Source of the DNA: Terrimesophilobacter sp044464485
GTDB taxonomy: Bacteria > Actinomycetota > Actinomycetes > Actinomycetales > Microbacteriaceae
Assembly: GCA_044464485.1 (NCBI GenBank)
Contig: JBIQLG010000003.1
Span: 62,001 to 126,000 of the forward strand
Length of the DNA stretch: 64,000 nucleotides
Reading direction: 5' to 3'
Shown here in pieces: positions 17,631 to 26,594 of the stretch (position 1 is its first letter; each line of letters opens with the position of its first letter). The notes under the pieces are model-generated. The model was not told where the DNA came from. It ran no database searches and saw only the letters and a list, made by a program, of their open reading frames with translations. A program made the position numbers and the translations under genes.

Positions 17631-18947
17631 ATGTCCGAGGCAACAGCAGCCTGGAAATTCGAAACCAAACAAATCCACTCTGGCGCGCAGCCCGATCCCG
17701 TGACCAACGCGCGCGCTACCCCGATTTACCAAACCACCGCGTACGTGTTCAACAGCGCAGACCATGCAAAGAACCTCTTCGCCCTCGCGGAATTCGGGAA
17801 CATCTACACGCGCATCCAGAACCCGACTCAGGATGTTGCGGAGCAGAGGATCGCCGCGCTGGAAGGTGGAACCGGAGCGCTGCTGGTGGCATCCGGCCAG
17901 TCGGCAACGACGTTCGCAATTCTCAACATCGCGCAGGCCGGCGACCACATTGTTGCCTCGTCGTCCATCTACGGCGGAACGTTCAACCTCTTCAAGTACA
18001 CGCTCGCCAAGCTCGGAATCGACACCACGTTCGTGGAGGATCAGGACGACGCCAGCGAGTGGGCCCGTGCGGTGCGGCCCAACACGAAGGCATTCTTCGC
18101 GGAGACGATCGGCAATCCGAAGATCAACATTCTCGACATCGAACTCGTCGCGAAGACCGCCCACGATGCCGGGGTGCCGTTCATCGTGGACAACACGATC
18201 GCGACCCCGTACCTCGTGCGCCCGCTTGAACACGGCGCGGACATTGTCGTGCACTCTGCGACAAAATTCCTCGGCGGTCACGGCACCGTCATGGCCGGCG
18301 TGATCGTCGATGGCGGAAAGTTCGCCTGGAGCAAGAACGTCGAAAAGTTCCCAGGCCTTACCGAGCCGGATCCGTCCTACCACGGTGCCAGCTACACGAC
18401 GGTGCTCGGCGACTCAATTGCCTACATCATCAAGGCGCGCGTTCAATTGCTGCGAGACCTGGGCGCCGCGATTGCGCCCGCGAGCGCGTGGCAGCTCATC
18501 CAGGGAATCGAAACGCTGAGCCTGCGCGTCGAGCGCCACGTGGAGAATGCGCAGAAAGTTGCGGAATGGCTGGAGGCGCACCCCGAAGTCTCCTCCGTCT
18601 CCTATGCGGGGCTTCCATCCAGCCCGTGGTTTGAACGCGCGAAAAAGTATGTGCCGCTCGGAGCCGGTGCGGTGCTTTCCTTTGAGCTGAAGGGCGGTAT
18701 CGACGCGGGCCGCTCGCTCGTGGACAACGTCGACCTGTTCAGTCACGTCGCCAACATCGGAGACGTTCGCAGCCTCATCATTCACCCGGCATCCACGACG
18801 CACTCGCAATTGACTCCCGAGCAGCAACTGTCTGCCGGAGTTACCCCGGGGCTCGTGAGGCTGTCGGTCGGGCTCGAGAACATCGACGACATCATCGCGG
18901 ATCTGGATCAGGCGCTGGTTTCGGTTCGCACGGCCGTCGCCGCATAG
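17631..18947 (+). CDS. metY: O-acetylhomoserine sulfhydrylase
   Basis: PLP enzyme that makes homocysteine from O-acetylhomoserine and sulfide. It has 438 residues, matching the O-acetylhomoserine aminocarboxypropyltransferase branch of the Cys/Met PLP family rather than the ~390-residue cystathionine synthases. The PLP lysine is in VVHSATKFLGGHGT, GRIQNPT is represented by YTRIQNPTQDVAEQR, and GTGALLVASGQSA binds PLP phosphate. The start ATG follows AAGGGAG. metX follows 43 bases later and supplies its substrate; homoserine comes from hom at 3133. Confidence 0.94.
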   Translation: MSEATAAWKFETKQIHSGAQPDPVTNARATPIYQTTAYVFNSADHAKNLFALAEFGNIYTRIQNPTQDVAEQRIAALEGGTGALLVASGQSATTFAILNIAQAGDHIVASSSIYGGTFNLFKYTLAKLGIDTTFVEDQDDASEWARAVRPNTKAFFAETIGNPKINILDIELVAKTAHDAGVPFIVDNTIATPYLVRPLEHGADIVVHSATKFLGGHGTVMAGVIVDGGKFAWSKNVEKFPGLTEPDPSYHGASYTTVLGDSIAYIIKARVQLLRDLGAAIAPASAWQLIQGIETLSLRVERHVENAQKVAEWLEAHPEVSSVSYAGLPSSPWFERAKKYVPLGAGAVLSFELKGGIDAGRSLVDNVDLFSHVANIGDVRSLIIHPASTTHSQLTPEQQLSAGVTPGLVRLSVGLENIDDIIADLDQALVSVRTAVAA

Positions 18948-18990
18948 TTGGGTATGCCGCCGGCAGCGGTCGGGGGCAGAAAGGCAGAAC

Positions 18991-20208
18991 ATGGATTGGC
19001 AGACGGCGGCAGACTCGGTTCCCTCGGAATTTGTGACTGAAGCCGAAATCCGCTCGCTGCTCGGAAAGCCGCCGGCTTCCGGCGCGTGGCGGGAAGGCGA
19101 CGCGGTGGGCGAACGACGCTTTGCCCACATCGGCGCCCTCACGCTGGAAAGCGGCGTCACGTTGCCCGCGGTGCGCGTGGCGTACGAAGTTGCCGGTACG
19201 CTCAACGAAGACAGGAGCAACGCGGTGCTCGTGCTGCACGCGCTCACGGGCGACAGCCATGTCACGGGCGACGCGGGCGCCGGCCACCCGACGAGCGGAT
19301 GGTGGTCGCAGATCATCGGTCACGGTCGCGCGATAGACACCGATCGATGGTGCGTGATCTCACCCAACGTTCTGGGGGGATGCCAGGGCAGCACAGGGCC
19401 GTCGAGTCCTGCTCCGGACGGGCAGGAATGGGGATCTCGCTTTCCGTACCTGACGATTCGAGACATCGTTTCCTCGCAGGTCGCGCTCGCCGACACTCTG
19501 GGAATTGAACGCTTCGCGGCGGTGATCGGAGGATCGATGGGGGGAATGCAGGCGCTCGAATGGGCGGTGGGGCATCCGCAGCGCGTCGACAGGCTGGCCG
19601 TGTTCGCGGCACCGGCACACAGTGACGCAGACGACATCGCGCTCAATTCCCTGCAACTGGAGGCAATTCGCATGGACTCCGCATTCAACGGCGGGGACTA
19701 CTACGACGCAAAAGACGGCGAGGGACCGCACAGAGGACTCGCGCTCGCGCGGCGGATGGCCCTGCTGAGCTATCGGTCGCCGAACGAACTCAATGGTCGC
19801 TTCCATCGAAGCTGGCAAAGCGACATCAACCCGCTGGGCGGCCACGGTCGTTTCGCCGTTGAAAGCTACCTCGATTTTCACGGCAACAAGTTCACGAGGC
19901 GATTCGACGCAAACAGCTACGTGGTTTTGGCCAACGCGATGAGCTCGCACGATATCGGTCGCGGCCGGGACGGAAGTGCGCACGCTCTGGCTCGCGCCGT
20001 CGCCACGAGCCTCGTGGTGGGCATCGACAGCGATCGCCTGTTTCCGCCCGCCGCTCAGCACGAACTTGCTGAACTGCTTCCCCTCGGCCTCGACGGACAC
20101 TCCGCCCACGTAATTTCGTCGCCGTTCGGGCATGACGCATTTCTCATCGAACATGAAATCGTGGGCCACGAACTGCGGCGCCTGATGGATTCACCCTCCC
20201 GCACCTGA
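18991..20208 (+). CDS. metX: Homoserine O-acetyltransferase
   Basis: Transfers acetyl from acetyl-CoA to homoserine, the first methionine-specific step. It is an alpha/beta hydrolase of 405 residues. The nucleophile serine lies in VIGGSMGGMQALEW; the catalytic Asp is in VVGIDSDRLFPP and the His in SPFGHDAFLIEH. VLHALTGDSHVTG and NVLGGCQGSTGPSS are conserved in this family. The ATG has a GAAAGG-like site upstream. It is probably in one operon with metY. Confidence 0.95.
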   Translation: MDWQTAADSVPSEFVTEAEIRSLLGKPPASGAWREGDAVGERRFAHIGALTLESGVTLPAVRVAYEVAGTLNEDRSNAVLVLHALTGDSHVTGDAGAGHPTSGWWSQIIGHGRAIDTDRWCVISPNVLGGCQGSTGPSSPAPDGQEWGSRFPYLTIRDIVSSQVALADTLGIERFAAVIGGSMGGMQALEWAVGHPQRVDRLAVFAAPAHSDADDIALNSLQLEAIRMDSAFNGGDYYDAKDGEGPHRGLALARRMALLSYRSPNELNGRFHRSWQSDINPLGGHGRFAVESYLDFHGNKFTRRFDANSYVVLANAMSSHDIGRGRDGSAHALARAVATSLVVGIDSDRLFPPAAQHELAELLPLGLDGHSAHVISSPFGHDAFLIEHEIVGHELRRLMDSPSRT

Positions 20209-20304
20209 GCCCTGGCGCACGTCGCCAGTGGCGACGACTCACTCACGGCGTAACAATTTGGGAAAACCTGGCACGCAGGCGCCTCCACTCGTATCGAGCG
20301 AGAG

Positions 20305-20317
20305 TACTATCCGTCGC
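20305..20317 (+). promoter_or_regulatory. Leaderless-type promoter of the lipoprotein gene (TACTAT, 7-base gap, GTG)
   Basis: TACTAT (20305-20310), seven bases, GTG 20318. No ribosome-binding site precedes the GTG. Confidence 0.5.
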
Positions 20318-21205
20318 GTGCATCGTCGCAGAAAAATGCGCTCCTCGCGCGTCATCGCTCTCCTGCTCGCGATGGTTGCGGGCACGACTGCCCTGGCGGG
20401 CTGCACGCCCGCGCAACTCAGCGCTCTACCGGCAGGCATCACGGTGGACGTGTATCAAAATCGGATCGACTACTCGGAACATAAAATTGAGGTCGCGGTA
20501 GCGAATGCATCACACACTCCGTTCACCGTTACCGCCCTCTCGTTTTCGTCACCGGTGTTTGCTCCAGCAGTCGCGTACCGCAAAGCGCCGACCACGGTGC
20601 GCCCCCACACCGCCACGGATTTCCGGCTGCGCCTTCCGCGTGCGAACTGCTCCGAAGGACTGTCGACGGCCCCGAGGGTTCACCTGGAGTTCACGTTCGA
20701 CCAGTCCCACGGAGCACTCACGTTTTCTCCCCATGACCGAATGGGCCAGCTCCCCAAAATCGTCGCTGAGGACTGCAGGGGTGCGGCCGTCGATGCCGTC
20801 GCGAGCATCACCCCGGCGTCGGCACTCAGGTACACGACAATCGACGGAGTGAAAGCCGGGATTCTGGACTTCGAGGTCACTCCTACGGGCGCGGGCGGCA
20901 CGCTCACGATAGATGACGTCAGGGGTACGGTGCTCGTGGGTGCGAGGAACCCGGTCACGGGAACAGTCGGTGACACGGTTCCGCTCGGTATCGACGCCGG
21001 TGCCGCGAAACAGCCCCTTCATTTCTCCCTCACCCTCGTGCCGGCACGGTGCGATCCGCACGTCGTGCTGGAAGACAAGCGCGGAACATTTTTCACCTTC
21101 ACCGTCACGACAAAGGTGGACACCGGCAGGATCTTTATCGGCGTCAACGACGACGTGCGCATCGCTCTTTACGAATTGGTCGGTGACGACTGCGGTTGGA
21201 AATAA
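20318..21205 (+). CDS. Putative lipoprotein of unknown function
   Basis: A 295-residue protein with a basic n-region (HRRRKMRSSR), a hydrophobic stretch and a lipobox TALAGC, so probably lipidated and anchored outside the membrane. The mature part is beta-rich with no domain I recognise: a run of immunoglobulin-like strand patterns, cysteines in ANCSEG, AEDCRG, ARCDPH and GDDCGWK that could form disulfides. The GTG at 20318 fits the promoter hexamer; ATG 20336 is the alternative. It lies between metX and the kinase trio and could be linked to either or neither. Confidence 0.75.
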   Translation: MHRRRKMRSSRVIALLLAMVAGTTALAGCTPAQLSALPAGITVDVYQNRIDYSEHKIEVAVANASHTPFTVTALSFSSPVFAPAVAYRKAPTTVRPHTATDFRLRLPRANCSEGLSTAPRVHLEFTFDQSHGALTFSPHDRMGQLPKIVAEDCRGAAVDAVASITPASALRYTTIDGVKAGILDFEVTPTGAGGTLTIDDVRGTVLVGARNPVTGTVGDTVPLGIDAGAAKQPLHFSLTLVPARCDPHVVLEDKRGTFFTFTVTTKVDTGRIFIGVNDDVRIALYELVGDDCGWK

Positions 21206-21291
21206 GCGCGGGCTGAGAACTTCCCCATAACTTTTTGGATACCGGTGTGTCGAAAAGCCGGTGTCATGTCCCCACTTTAGGGGTCGAACGT

Positions 21292-22485
21292 GTGACGATA
21301 GCGGGCGTGGATCTCATTGCGAAGGAGCGCGACCGCTTATTGCACCGCGCGACGAGAATCATGGGCATCACCATGACGGTGGTTTCTTTCCTCGGTCTCG
21401 TCATCCCAGGAGTCGTCGACAGCACGAGTCTTCTGGCGGCGGGCCTCATGGGGATCCTCATCATCTTCTGTCTCGCCAGACTCGGAAACGACCAGTCGAT
21501 CCTTTGGGTTCTCCTGGGCATCGCTTCGGGCCTTGCCGTGCTCGTCATCGTGCAACTGCCCTTTGTACCGGAAAACCGCAGCGCCCTGGCCATGGCCCTT
21601 GTGCCTTTCGCCGGAGGGTCGCTCGCGGTCTTCGCGCTCGTGCTCACGAGCTCCGTGCCGCGCCTCGCCATTCTCATTGTCACGTTCAGCTGCTCCGTTT
21701 CGCTGGTGTTCTTGGCCGCTGGCGACGGCGACCTCCTCAGTTTTCCCCTCGGTGCGGTCACGACCGGATGGGTCATGGCCACGTTGGCGGGTCTGTGGAT
21801 ATCGGCAAGCTTTCCCCGCGCAGCTCGAAAAATAAGCAGCATCGGACGCGCGCACCGTGCTGAACGCCAGGCATCCGAACTTGAAGCACAGCGTCGGCAG
21901 TCTGCCAGGCTCCTGCATGACACGGTTCTGGCGACGCTGACGCTCATGGCCCACTCGGGACTCGGTGTCACGCCAGAGGCGCTGCGAGCACAGGCGGGAG
22001 ATGACGCGCGACTTCTGAGGCAACTTCGACTCGGAGTTGAGGCTGCCGGCCAGGACACCGAGCCGACGCCTACCGGGTCGATTCCTGTGGTACATCAGGA
22101 TGACGCCACCCTGGGGACAACTCTGGAGTCGGTAAAGCAGCGGTTCGGGCGCATCGGACTCGAGGTCAGCTGGCACGGGACCGGCCAGGTTTTGCTGCCC
22201 AGCGAGGTTCTGGATGCGTTCCTTCTTGCGCTCGCGGAGTGCCTCGAGAACGTGCGCCGCCACGCCGGTGTGACGGAAGCGCACGTCACTATCACCGATG
22301 ATGAGTCAACGGTGCGGGCAATGGTCACGGACTCCGGAATCGGATTCGACGTCAAGGATATCGACTCGGCTCGGCTCGGTCTCAAAGACTCGGTCATTGC
22401 CCGGCTGGCGGAAGTAGGCGGAACCGCGAGACTCTTTTCCTCGCCGGGATCCGGAACAACTGTTGTGCTGGAGGTGCCGAAGTGA
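21292..22485 (+). CDS. Sensor histidine kinase (NarL/DesK-like)
   Basis: Membrane sensor kinase of about 397 residues. About six hydrophobic segments fill the first ~180 residues with no large extracytoplasmic domain. Then comes a coiled segment (AHRAERQASELEAQRRQ), the phospho-acceptor H-box SARLLHDTVLATL of the HisKA_3 group, and a HATPase domain: ALAECLENVRRHAG (N-box), VTDSGIGFDV (G1) and SSPGSGTTVVLEVP (G2). The start is uncertain: GTG 21292, or GTG 21307 seven bases after GACGAT. The stop overlaps the next gene as GTGA. Likely partner of the LuxR regulator at 23774. Confidence 0.85.
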   Translation: MTIAGVDLIAKERDRLLHRATRIMGITMTVVSFLGLVIPGVVDSTSLLAAGLMGILIIFCLARLGNDQSILWVLLGIASGLAVLVIVQLPFVPENRSALAMALVPFAGGSLAVFALVLTSSVPRLAILIVTFSCSVSLVFLAAGDGDLLSFPLGAVTTGWVMATLAGLWISASFPRAARKISSIGRAHRAERQASELEAQRRQSARLLHDTVLATLTLMAHSGLGVTPEALRAQAGDDARLLRQLRLGVEAAGQDTEPTPTGSIPVVHQDDATLGTTLESVKQRFGRIGLEVSWHGTGQVLLPSEVLDAFLLALAECLENVRRHAGVTEAHVTITDDESTVRAMVTDSGIGFDVKDIDSARLGLKDSVIARLAEVGGTARLFSSPGSGTTVVLEVPK

Positions 22486-23762
22486 CCGAATACCAGCACC
22501 CCGAAGAAAATACCCTTGGAACGATTCTGGGAAAGCGGGGGCGGCCCAAGCCGTCTACCTCCCCGGCAGCGCGCGCACTGCGTCAGGCGAGCGCGGGCGG
22601 CGCAAGCCTCGGAACCGGTTTTCTGGGAATTGGCGCGGGGATCGTCGCCGCGGTGGCCGCCGTCGCGGGCATTGTCAGATTCCTCACGAACATCTCCTCG
22701 TATCCGAATATTCTTCCGGCCGCCTTCGCCTGGCTCCTGTTCGTACTCGTGCTCATCACCGTGGGAGCGACCATTGCGATCGCCGGAGAGCGGATGTCCG
22801 GCTGGCTCTATTCCATTTACCTTGTCGCTCTGGCGTGCGTCATCGCCCTCGACTTCATCGCGATTTGGCCGCTCCACGACATCGGTGCTCACGCAACCGC
22901 ATCCATTGCCGCAAGTTACGGTTTGCTCGTTGCCGCCACGCTGCGGCGCACCGTGGAGCTGCTGGTGCCTCTCCTCGCCACGGGGATTGTGTTCATCGTC
23001 GCCATAGTCATGACCACGCCGCTGACCGTGGAAACTCTCCCCACGCAACTTGTGGTTCTGGCCGCTGTCGTTCTCCCGCCCGGCTTCGGTCTCTGGATCG
23101 TCGTGCATTTCCGGCGCGTCGTTCAACGAGAACTTGATCGAGTACTGGTGCAGAGCACGGTCTCTGCACCAAGATTTGCCGTGGGAATGATGGCGTCGGA
23201 AGAACTCGCGCGCCTCGACCTCGCTGCGGAGGAACTGTTCGAATCCGTGGCCGCGGGAAGAACCAAACTCCCCCTGGATCCGAAGACCGCATCCATCGCC
23301 GCATCTCTGGCAACGGAATTGAGACTGCATCTCATCGAGGGTCGCAGAGAAACGTGGCTGTACCACGCCATCACCGAGTCCGAGCACCTCGGCAAATCGG
23401 TCACGCTTTCGGACCCCGGCAGTCTGGCCGGCCTGCTGGATCCGCAGCAGCGCGACGGATTGCTGTCGGGCGTGTGGCTCTTTGTCAATGACACATCACA
23501 GGATCGCGCCACCGTTCACATTACGCTCGGCCCAGTTGGCCTCCCCGTCACCGAGGGCGGGGAAAACCTGATTTCCGTGCCGATTACCATTGCGACGACG
23601 GGTGTTTCTCGAAATCGGGTGGACCCGGCAACGTGGATTTCGCTCGCACGGGTGGGGCTTTGCACCAACTCGACAGAAAACTCGAGCGTGCATGTCGTGA
23701 TCGATTGTTTGGTTGCGAACCCCGCAGACCAATACCATGCTGAGCAGACAGTACACAGATAG
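22482..23762 (+). CDS. Membrane protein with possible degenerate kinase-like domain
   Basis: A 426-residue protein translated from a GTG that overlaps the kinase stop. A charged N-terminus of ~40 residues is followed by about six helices up to residue ~215, like the kinase before it. A soluble domain of ~200 residues follows. Its layout (VVHFRRVVQRELDRVLVQS, later LDPQQRDGLLSGVWLFVNDTSQD, VHITLGP) is in the places where a DHp and HATPase domain would be, but I see no H-box and no N, G1 or G2 boxes. My inference is a pseudo-kinase or kinase-modulating partner. No recognised family name. Confidence 0.7.
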   Translation: MTEYQHPEENTLGTILGKRGRPKPSTSPAARALRQASAGGASLGTGFLGIGAGIVAAVAAVAGIVRFLTNISSYPNILPAAFAWLLFVLVLITVGATIAIAGERMSGWLYSIYLVALACVIALDFIAIWPLHDIGAHATASIAASYGLLVAATLRRTVELLVPLLATGIVFIVAIVMTTPLTVETLPTQLVVLAAVVLPPGFGLWIVVHFRRVVQRELDRVLVQSTVSAPRFAVGMMASEELARLDLAAEELFESVAAGRTKLPLDPKTASIAASLATELRLHLIEGRRETWLYHAITESEHLGKSVTLSDPGSLAGLLDPQQRDGLLSGVWLFVNDTSQDRATVHITLGPVGLPVTEGGENLISVPITIATTGVSRNRVDPATWISLARVGLCTNSTENSSVHVVIDCLVANPADQYHAEQTVHR

Positions 23763-23773
23763 GGGCTATACCC

Positions 23774-24445
23774 GTGACTACCGAAGAAACACCCATCAGA
23801 CTTGCTCTTGTCGATGACCACAAGATGCTGCTGGGGGCGCTCACCGAATGGATTCGCAACGCGGCATCGGACATTTCCATGGTCGCTGCGGTCACGACAT
23901 GGCCGGAATTGCTCACCCATTCCGAATTCCCTGTCGATGTGGTTCTGCTGGATCTCGACCTCAAAGACAACCTCCCGATCTCCTTGAAAATCTCCACCCT
24001 CAAGACAACGGGCGTGAAGACCGTGCTCATGAGCACGTATTCCGAACCGAACGTCGTGCGTGAGGCACTCGCGGCCGGCGCCCTTGGCTACCTCGTCAAG
24101 AGCGAGGATGCAGAAATGATCGTGGAAGCGATTCGAGCGGCGCACAAGGGCGAATCATTCATTTCTGCGGAACTGGATCTGGCGCTCAATGCGAGCGACG
24201 TGGGCGGTGCGCCGAAGCTGAGCGCGCAGGAGCGGCGCGTCATGGCCCTGTACGGCGGCGGAGAGCCCGTGAAGGCCGTAGCGTTCCAACTGGGGATTTC
24301 CGAGGAAACGGCCAAGTCCTACCTCAAGCGGATTCGGGAAAAGTACCGCGTAGCGGGAATCGACGTGGGAACGAAGGTCGCGCTGCGCAAGCGAGCAATT
24401 CAGGACGGCATTCTCTTGCAGGCGAACGAGAATGGAAACATGTAG
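23774..24445 (+). CDS. LuxR-family response regulator
   Basis: DNA-binding response regulator of 223 residues. The receiver domain has LALVDDH near the N-terminus, the phospho-accepting Asp in VVLLDLDL, the Thr/Ser switch in VLMSTYSE, and the Lys in GYLVKSED. The C-terminal LuxR helix-turn-helix is LSAQERRVMALYGGG through GISEETAKSYLKRIREKY. GTG start 23774, 11 bases after the membrane protein gene, so it is the third gene of the trio. It converges with the GT87-like gene with only four bases between. Confidence 0.92.
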   Translation: MTTEETPIRLALVDDHKMLLGALTEWIRNAASDISMVAAVTTWPELLTHSEFPVDVVLLDLDLKDNLPISLKISTLKTTGVKTVLMSTYSEPNVVREALAAGALGYLVKSEDAEMIVEAIRAAHKGESFISAELDLALNASDVGGAPKLSAQERRVMALYGGGEPVKAVAFQLGISEETAKSYLKRIREKYRVAGIDVGTKVALRKRAIQDGILLQANENGNM

Positions 24446-24449
24446 CGCG

Positions 24450-25730
24450 TCACGACTCGCGCTGAAGCGGCCACGTCGTAGGAGCCGATTCGATACTTTC
24501 TACCATCCGCAGTGACGGCACGCGGTCATCCTGAAGATTCCAGAGCATGGCGACCGCCCACCCGAGCAACCCGAAAAACAGGAGGTTCCTTACGGTGAGG
24601 ACGACGAGCATCACGGGATCGAGAGCGAGCAACCAACCGTAGAGATACGGATAGATCACCTGGGTCAGCCCTGCGATGACCGTAACCATGACCGTGGGAA
24701 CCACGAACCACCGGCGATCGGCGCCATGCTGTGTCGTCAGCCCAAGGATGATCGGCACCGCCAGCCATCCGACGAACTGCGGTGAGCCTACTTTGTTGAA
24801 GGCGAGGAGCGAGGAGACCAGTGCCAGTGACGCCGTGGCCAGGAGAACACCCGGGTCCACACCCCGACGCACCGCGAGCAACGCCAGCAGCACGATGGCC
24901 ACGACTGCCAGCGCCATTATCGGCGTCATGAGGGCGCTTGCCGTTGCGGTGCCGTTACCCCACACTTGCCAGGTGAGGATGTGCTGGTCGTAATAGACCA
25001 TGGTTCCCGGCGTGCCCGCGAAGGCCTGCCACAACCAGATTGTGCTCACGGGCGCCTCGACTTGAAGTCCGCGACCGGTTTGCTGCCCGATGAAGCTCAG
25101 CACATTCATTCCGCTGCCGAACAGGAGCGCCACCGCCACAATAAGCGCACTGACCGACACCGCGATCGCCGCAATCCGCCATCGGTCTTTGAGCGCGAGC
25201 ACCATGGCGACAAGGAATGCAATCGGCCACACCTTCACCCAGGCAGCGATCGTCAAAATGAGCGTTGCGAGGTGCCGTCGCGTCGAGATCAACAGCACAC
25301 CGGCGATGGCAAGCGCAACGGTAACCGAGTCAATTCTGCCGAGCGAGATAGGGCCAAGCAGCAGAAGAAAGCCAACCCACCACCACGCGGCGACCCAGTG
25401 GCGCGCACGGCGCCTGCGGCCGAGGAGAAGCGCAAATGCGGCGGCATCCAGCACCATGACCATGCTGAGCCAGGTGCTGGCGTAGAACGTGGAACCGAAG
25501 AGTGCGGCCGCAACCATCGGGAAAATTGCGAGCACGGGGTACACCCAGGCGCTGTGGATTCCAACCCAGAAGTTTGCAATGAAAATCTGGTCGGTCCAGA
25601 ACTTGTACACGATCGTGACGTCCCCGAGAGGCAGCCCCGGACCATAAAGGTTGAGCAGGCCGAGCCAAAGGTGAGCGAGGATGAATGCGGACCATAAGGC
25701 GACAGGGTTGCGTCCGAATCTCCTCATCAC
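24450..25730 (-). CDS. Polytopic membrane protein, GT87/DUF2029-like
   Basis: 426 residues with about 11 to 12 hydrophobic helices. The pattern resembles glycosyltransferase family 87 polyprenyl-phosphomannose-dependent transferases: an early acidic LPLGDVTIVYKFW loop and a conserved GRIDSVTVAL segment followed by AAWVKVWPIAFL. These enzymes add mannose on the outer face of the membrane in actinobacteria; the acceptor is unknown. The start is GTG 25730 or ATG 25727; TACGCT lies five bases before the GTG. Confidence 0.8.
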   Translation of the reverse strand: MMRRFGRNPVALWSAFILAHLWLGLLNLYGPGLPLGDVTIVYKFWTDQIFIANFWVGIHSAWVYPVLAIFPMVAAALFGSTFYASTWLSMVMVLDAAAFALLLGRRRRARHWVAAWWWVGFLLLLGPISLGRIDSVTVALAIAGVLLISTRRHLATLILTIAAWVKVWPIAFLVAMVLALKDRWRIAAIAVSVSALIVAVALLFGSGMNVLSFIGQQTGRGLQVEAPVSTIWLWQAFAGTPGTMVYYDQHILTWQVWGNGTATASALMTPIMALAVVAIVLLALLAVRRGVDPGVLLATASLALVSSLLAFNKVGSPQFVGWLAVPIILGLTTQHGADRRWFVVPTVMVTVIAGLTQVIYPYLYGWLLALDPVMLVVLTVRNLLFFGLLGWAVAMLWNLQDDRVPSLRMVESIESAPTTWPLQRES

Positions 25731-25756
25731 GCTTCAGCGTAACCGACGCAGAATAG

Positions 25757-26572
25757 TTAGGAGCACAACTGCGCGATGACGCCGGGAAGTGCGGCATTCA
25801 GTTCCAGCACCGTAAACGGGCCGCCGGAACCGGCTCCGTGCGCTGCCATCCCGTGAAGGAGAACGGCCGTCGCTGCCAACCCGGTCAGAACCGCGTTATC
25901 GGAGACCACCGCGTCGGCGTGAGTCGCCACGAGGGCCCCGAGAATACCCGCGAGAGAATCGCCTGTGCCCGCTGTCGCGAGCCAGGTAGTGGGGGACGTA
26001 ACGCTGAATTGGCCGCCGGGTCCGCAGACCAGCGTCGTGTGACCCTTGAGGATGACCGTCACACCGAGGCTGTCGGCAGCGCGCGTGGCCCACACTTCGG
26101 GGTCGGCCGCGATGTCCGCGACATCCGCGTGAATCAGTCGGGACAGCTCCCCCAGGTGCGGCGTTATCGCTACCGGTCCTATCGCCCGATTCACTGACTC
26201 GATGGCGCCGGCATCCAGCACGAGCGGATGTCCGGAATCCAGCGCGGTGGCGATTCTCGCTTCCGTCAGCGAGTCTCGCTGCTCAGCGGCCATGCCGGAA
26301 CCCAGAAGCCAGGCTTCGACCTTACCGTCGACTGTCACTGCTTCCGGCCGCCGGTGCAGGACAAGCTTCGTGGGGCGCGCCGGACCCAGATACCGCACCA
26401 TGCCCAATCCCGTGTGCAATGCCGCGTCCACCCCGAGTACGGCCGCCCCTGGATAGTCTTCGGAGCCGGTCACGATTCCCAGCACCCCTCGAGAGTACTT
26501 GTCATCCGTTTCTCTGGGAACGGCGATGAATTCGCGTGATCGAGCCGCGCTCCACTGCTCGTACCCGCTCAT
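25757..26572 (-). CDS. nnrD: ADP-dependent (S)-NAD(P)H-hydrate dehydratase
   Basis: Repairs hydrated NAD(P)H with ADP as cofactor. It has 271 residues and a ribokinase-like fold. Visible motifs are DKYSRGVLGIVTGSEDYPGAA, VLDAGAI, ITPHLGELSRL and the catalytic GTGDSLAGILGALVA. Only the dehydratase half is encoded; the epimerase half (NnrE), fused in many bacteria, is absent here. The ATG at 26572 is seven bases after TATCGT. It is downstream of two CNNM-like genes but has its own promoter in the 22-base gap. Confidence 0.92.
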   Translation of the reverse strand: MSGYEQWSAARSREFIAVPRETDDKYSRGVLGIVTGSEDYPGAAVLGVDAALHTGLGMVRYLGPARPTKLVLHRRPEAVTVDGKVEAWLLGSGMAAEQRDSLTEARIATALDSGHPLVLDAGAIESVNRAIGPVAITPHLGELSRLIHADVADIAADPEVWATRAADSLGVTVILKGHTTLVCGPGGQFSVTSPTTWLATAGTGDSLAGILGALVATHADAVVSDNAVLTGLAATAVLLHGMAAHGAGSGGPFTVLELNAALPGVIAQLCS

Positions 26573-26585
26573 GGGTTTAACGATA
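26573..26585 (-). promoter_or_regulatory. Leaderless-type promoter of nnrD (TATCGT, 7-base gap, ATG)
   Basis: TATCGT on the minus strand (26580-26585), seven bases, ATG 26572; lies wholly in the 22-base gap after the CNNM-like gene. Confidence 0.5.
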
Positions 26586-26594
26586 GTTGGTTGA

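Noticed and set aside
22095..23387. 430-codon minus-strand frame opposite the kinase and membrane protein genes
   Set aside because: Arg/Gly/His-rich, without motifs and without a start signal; shadow of coding genes.
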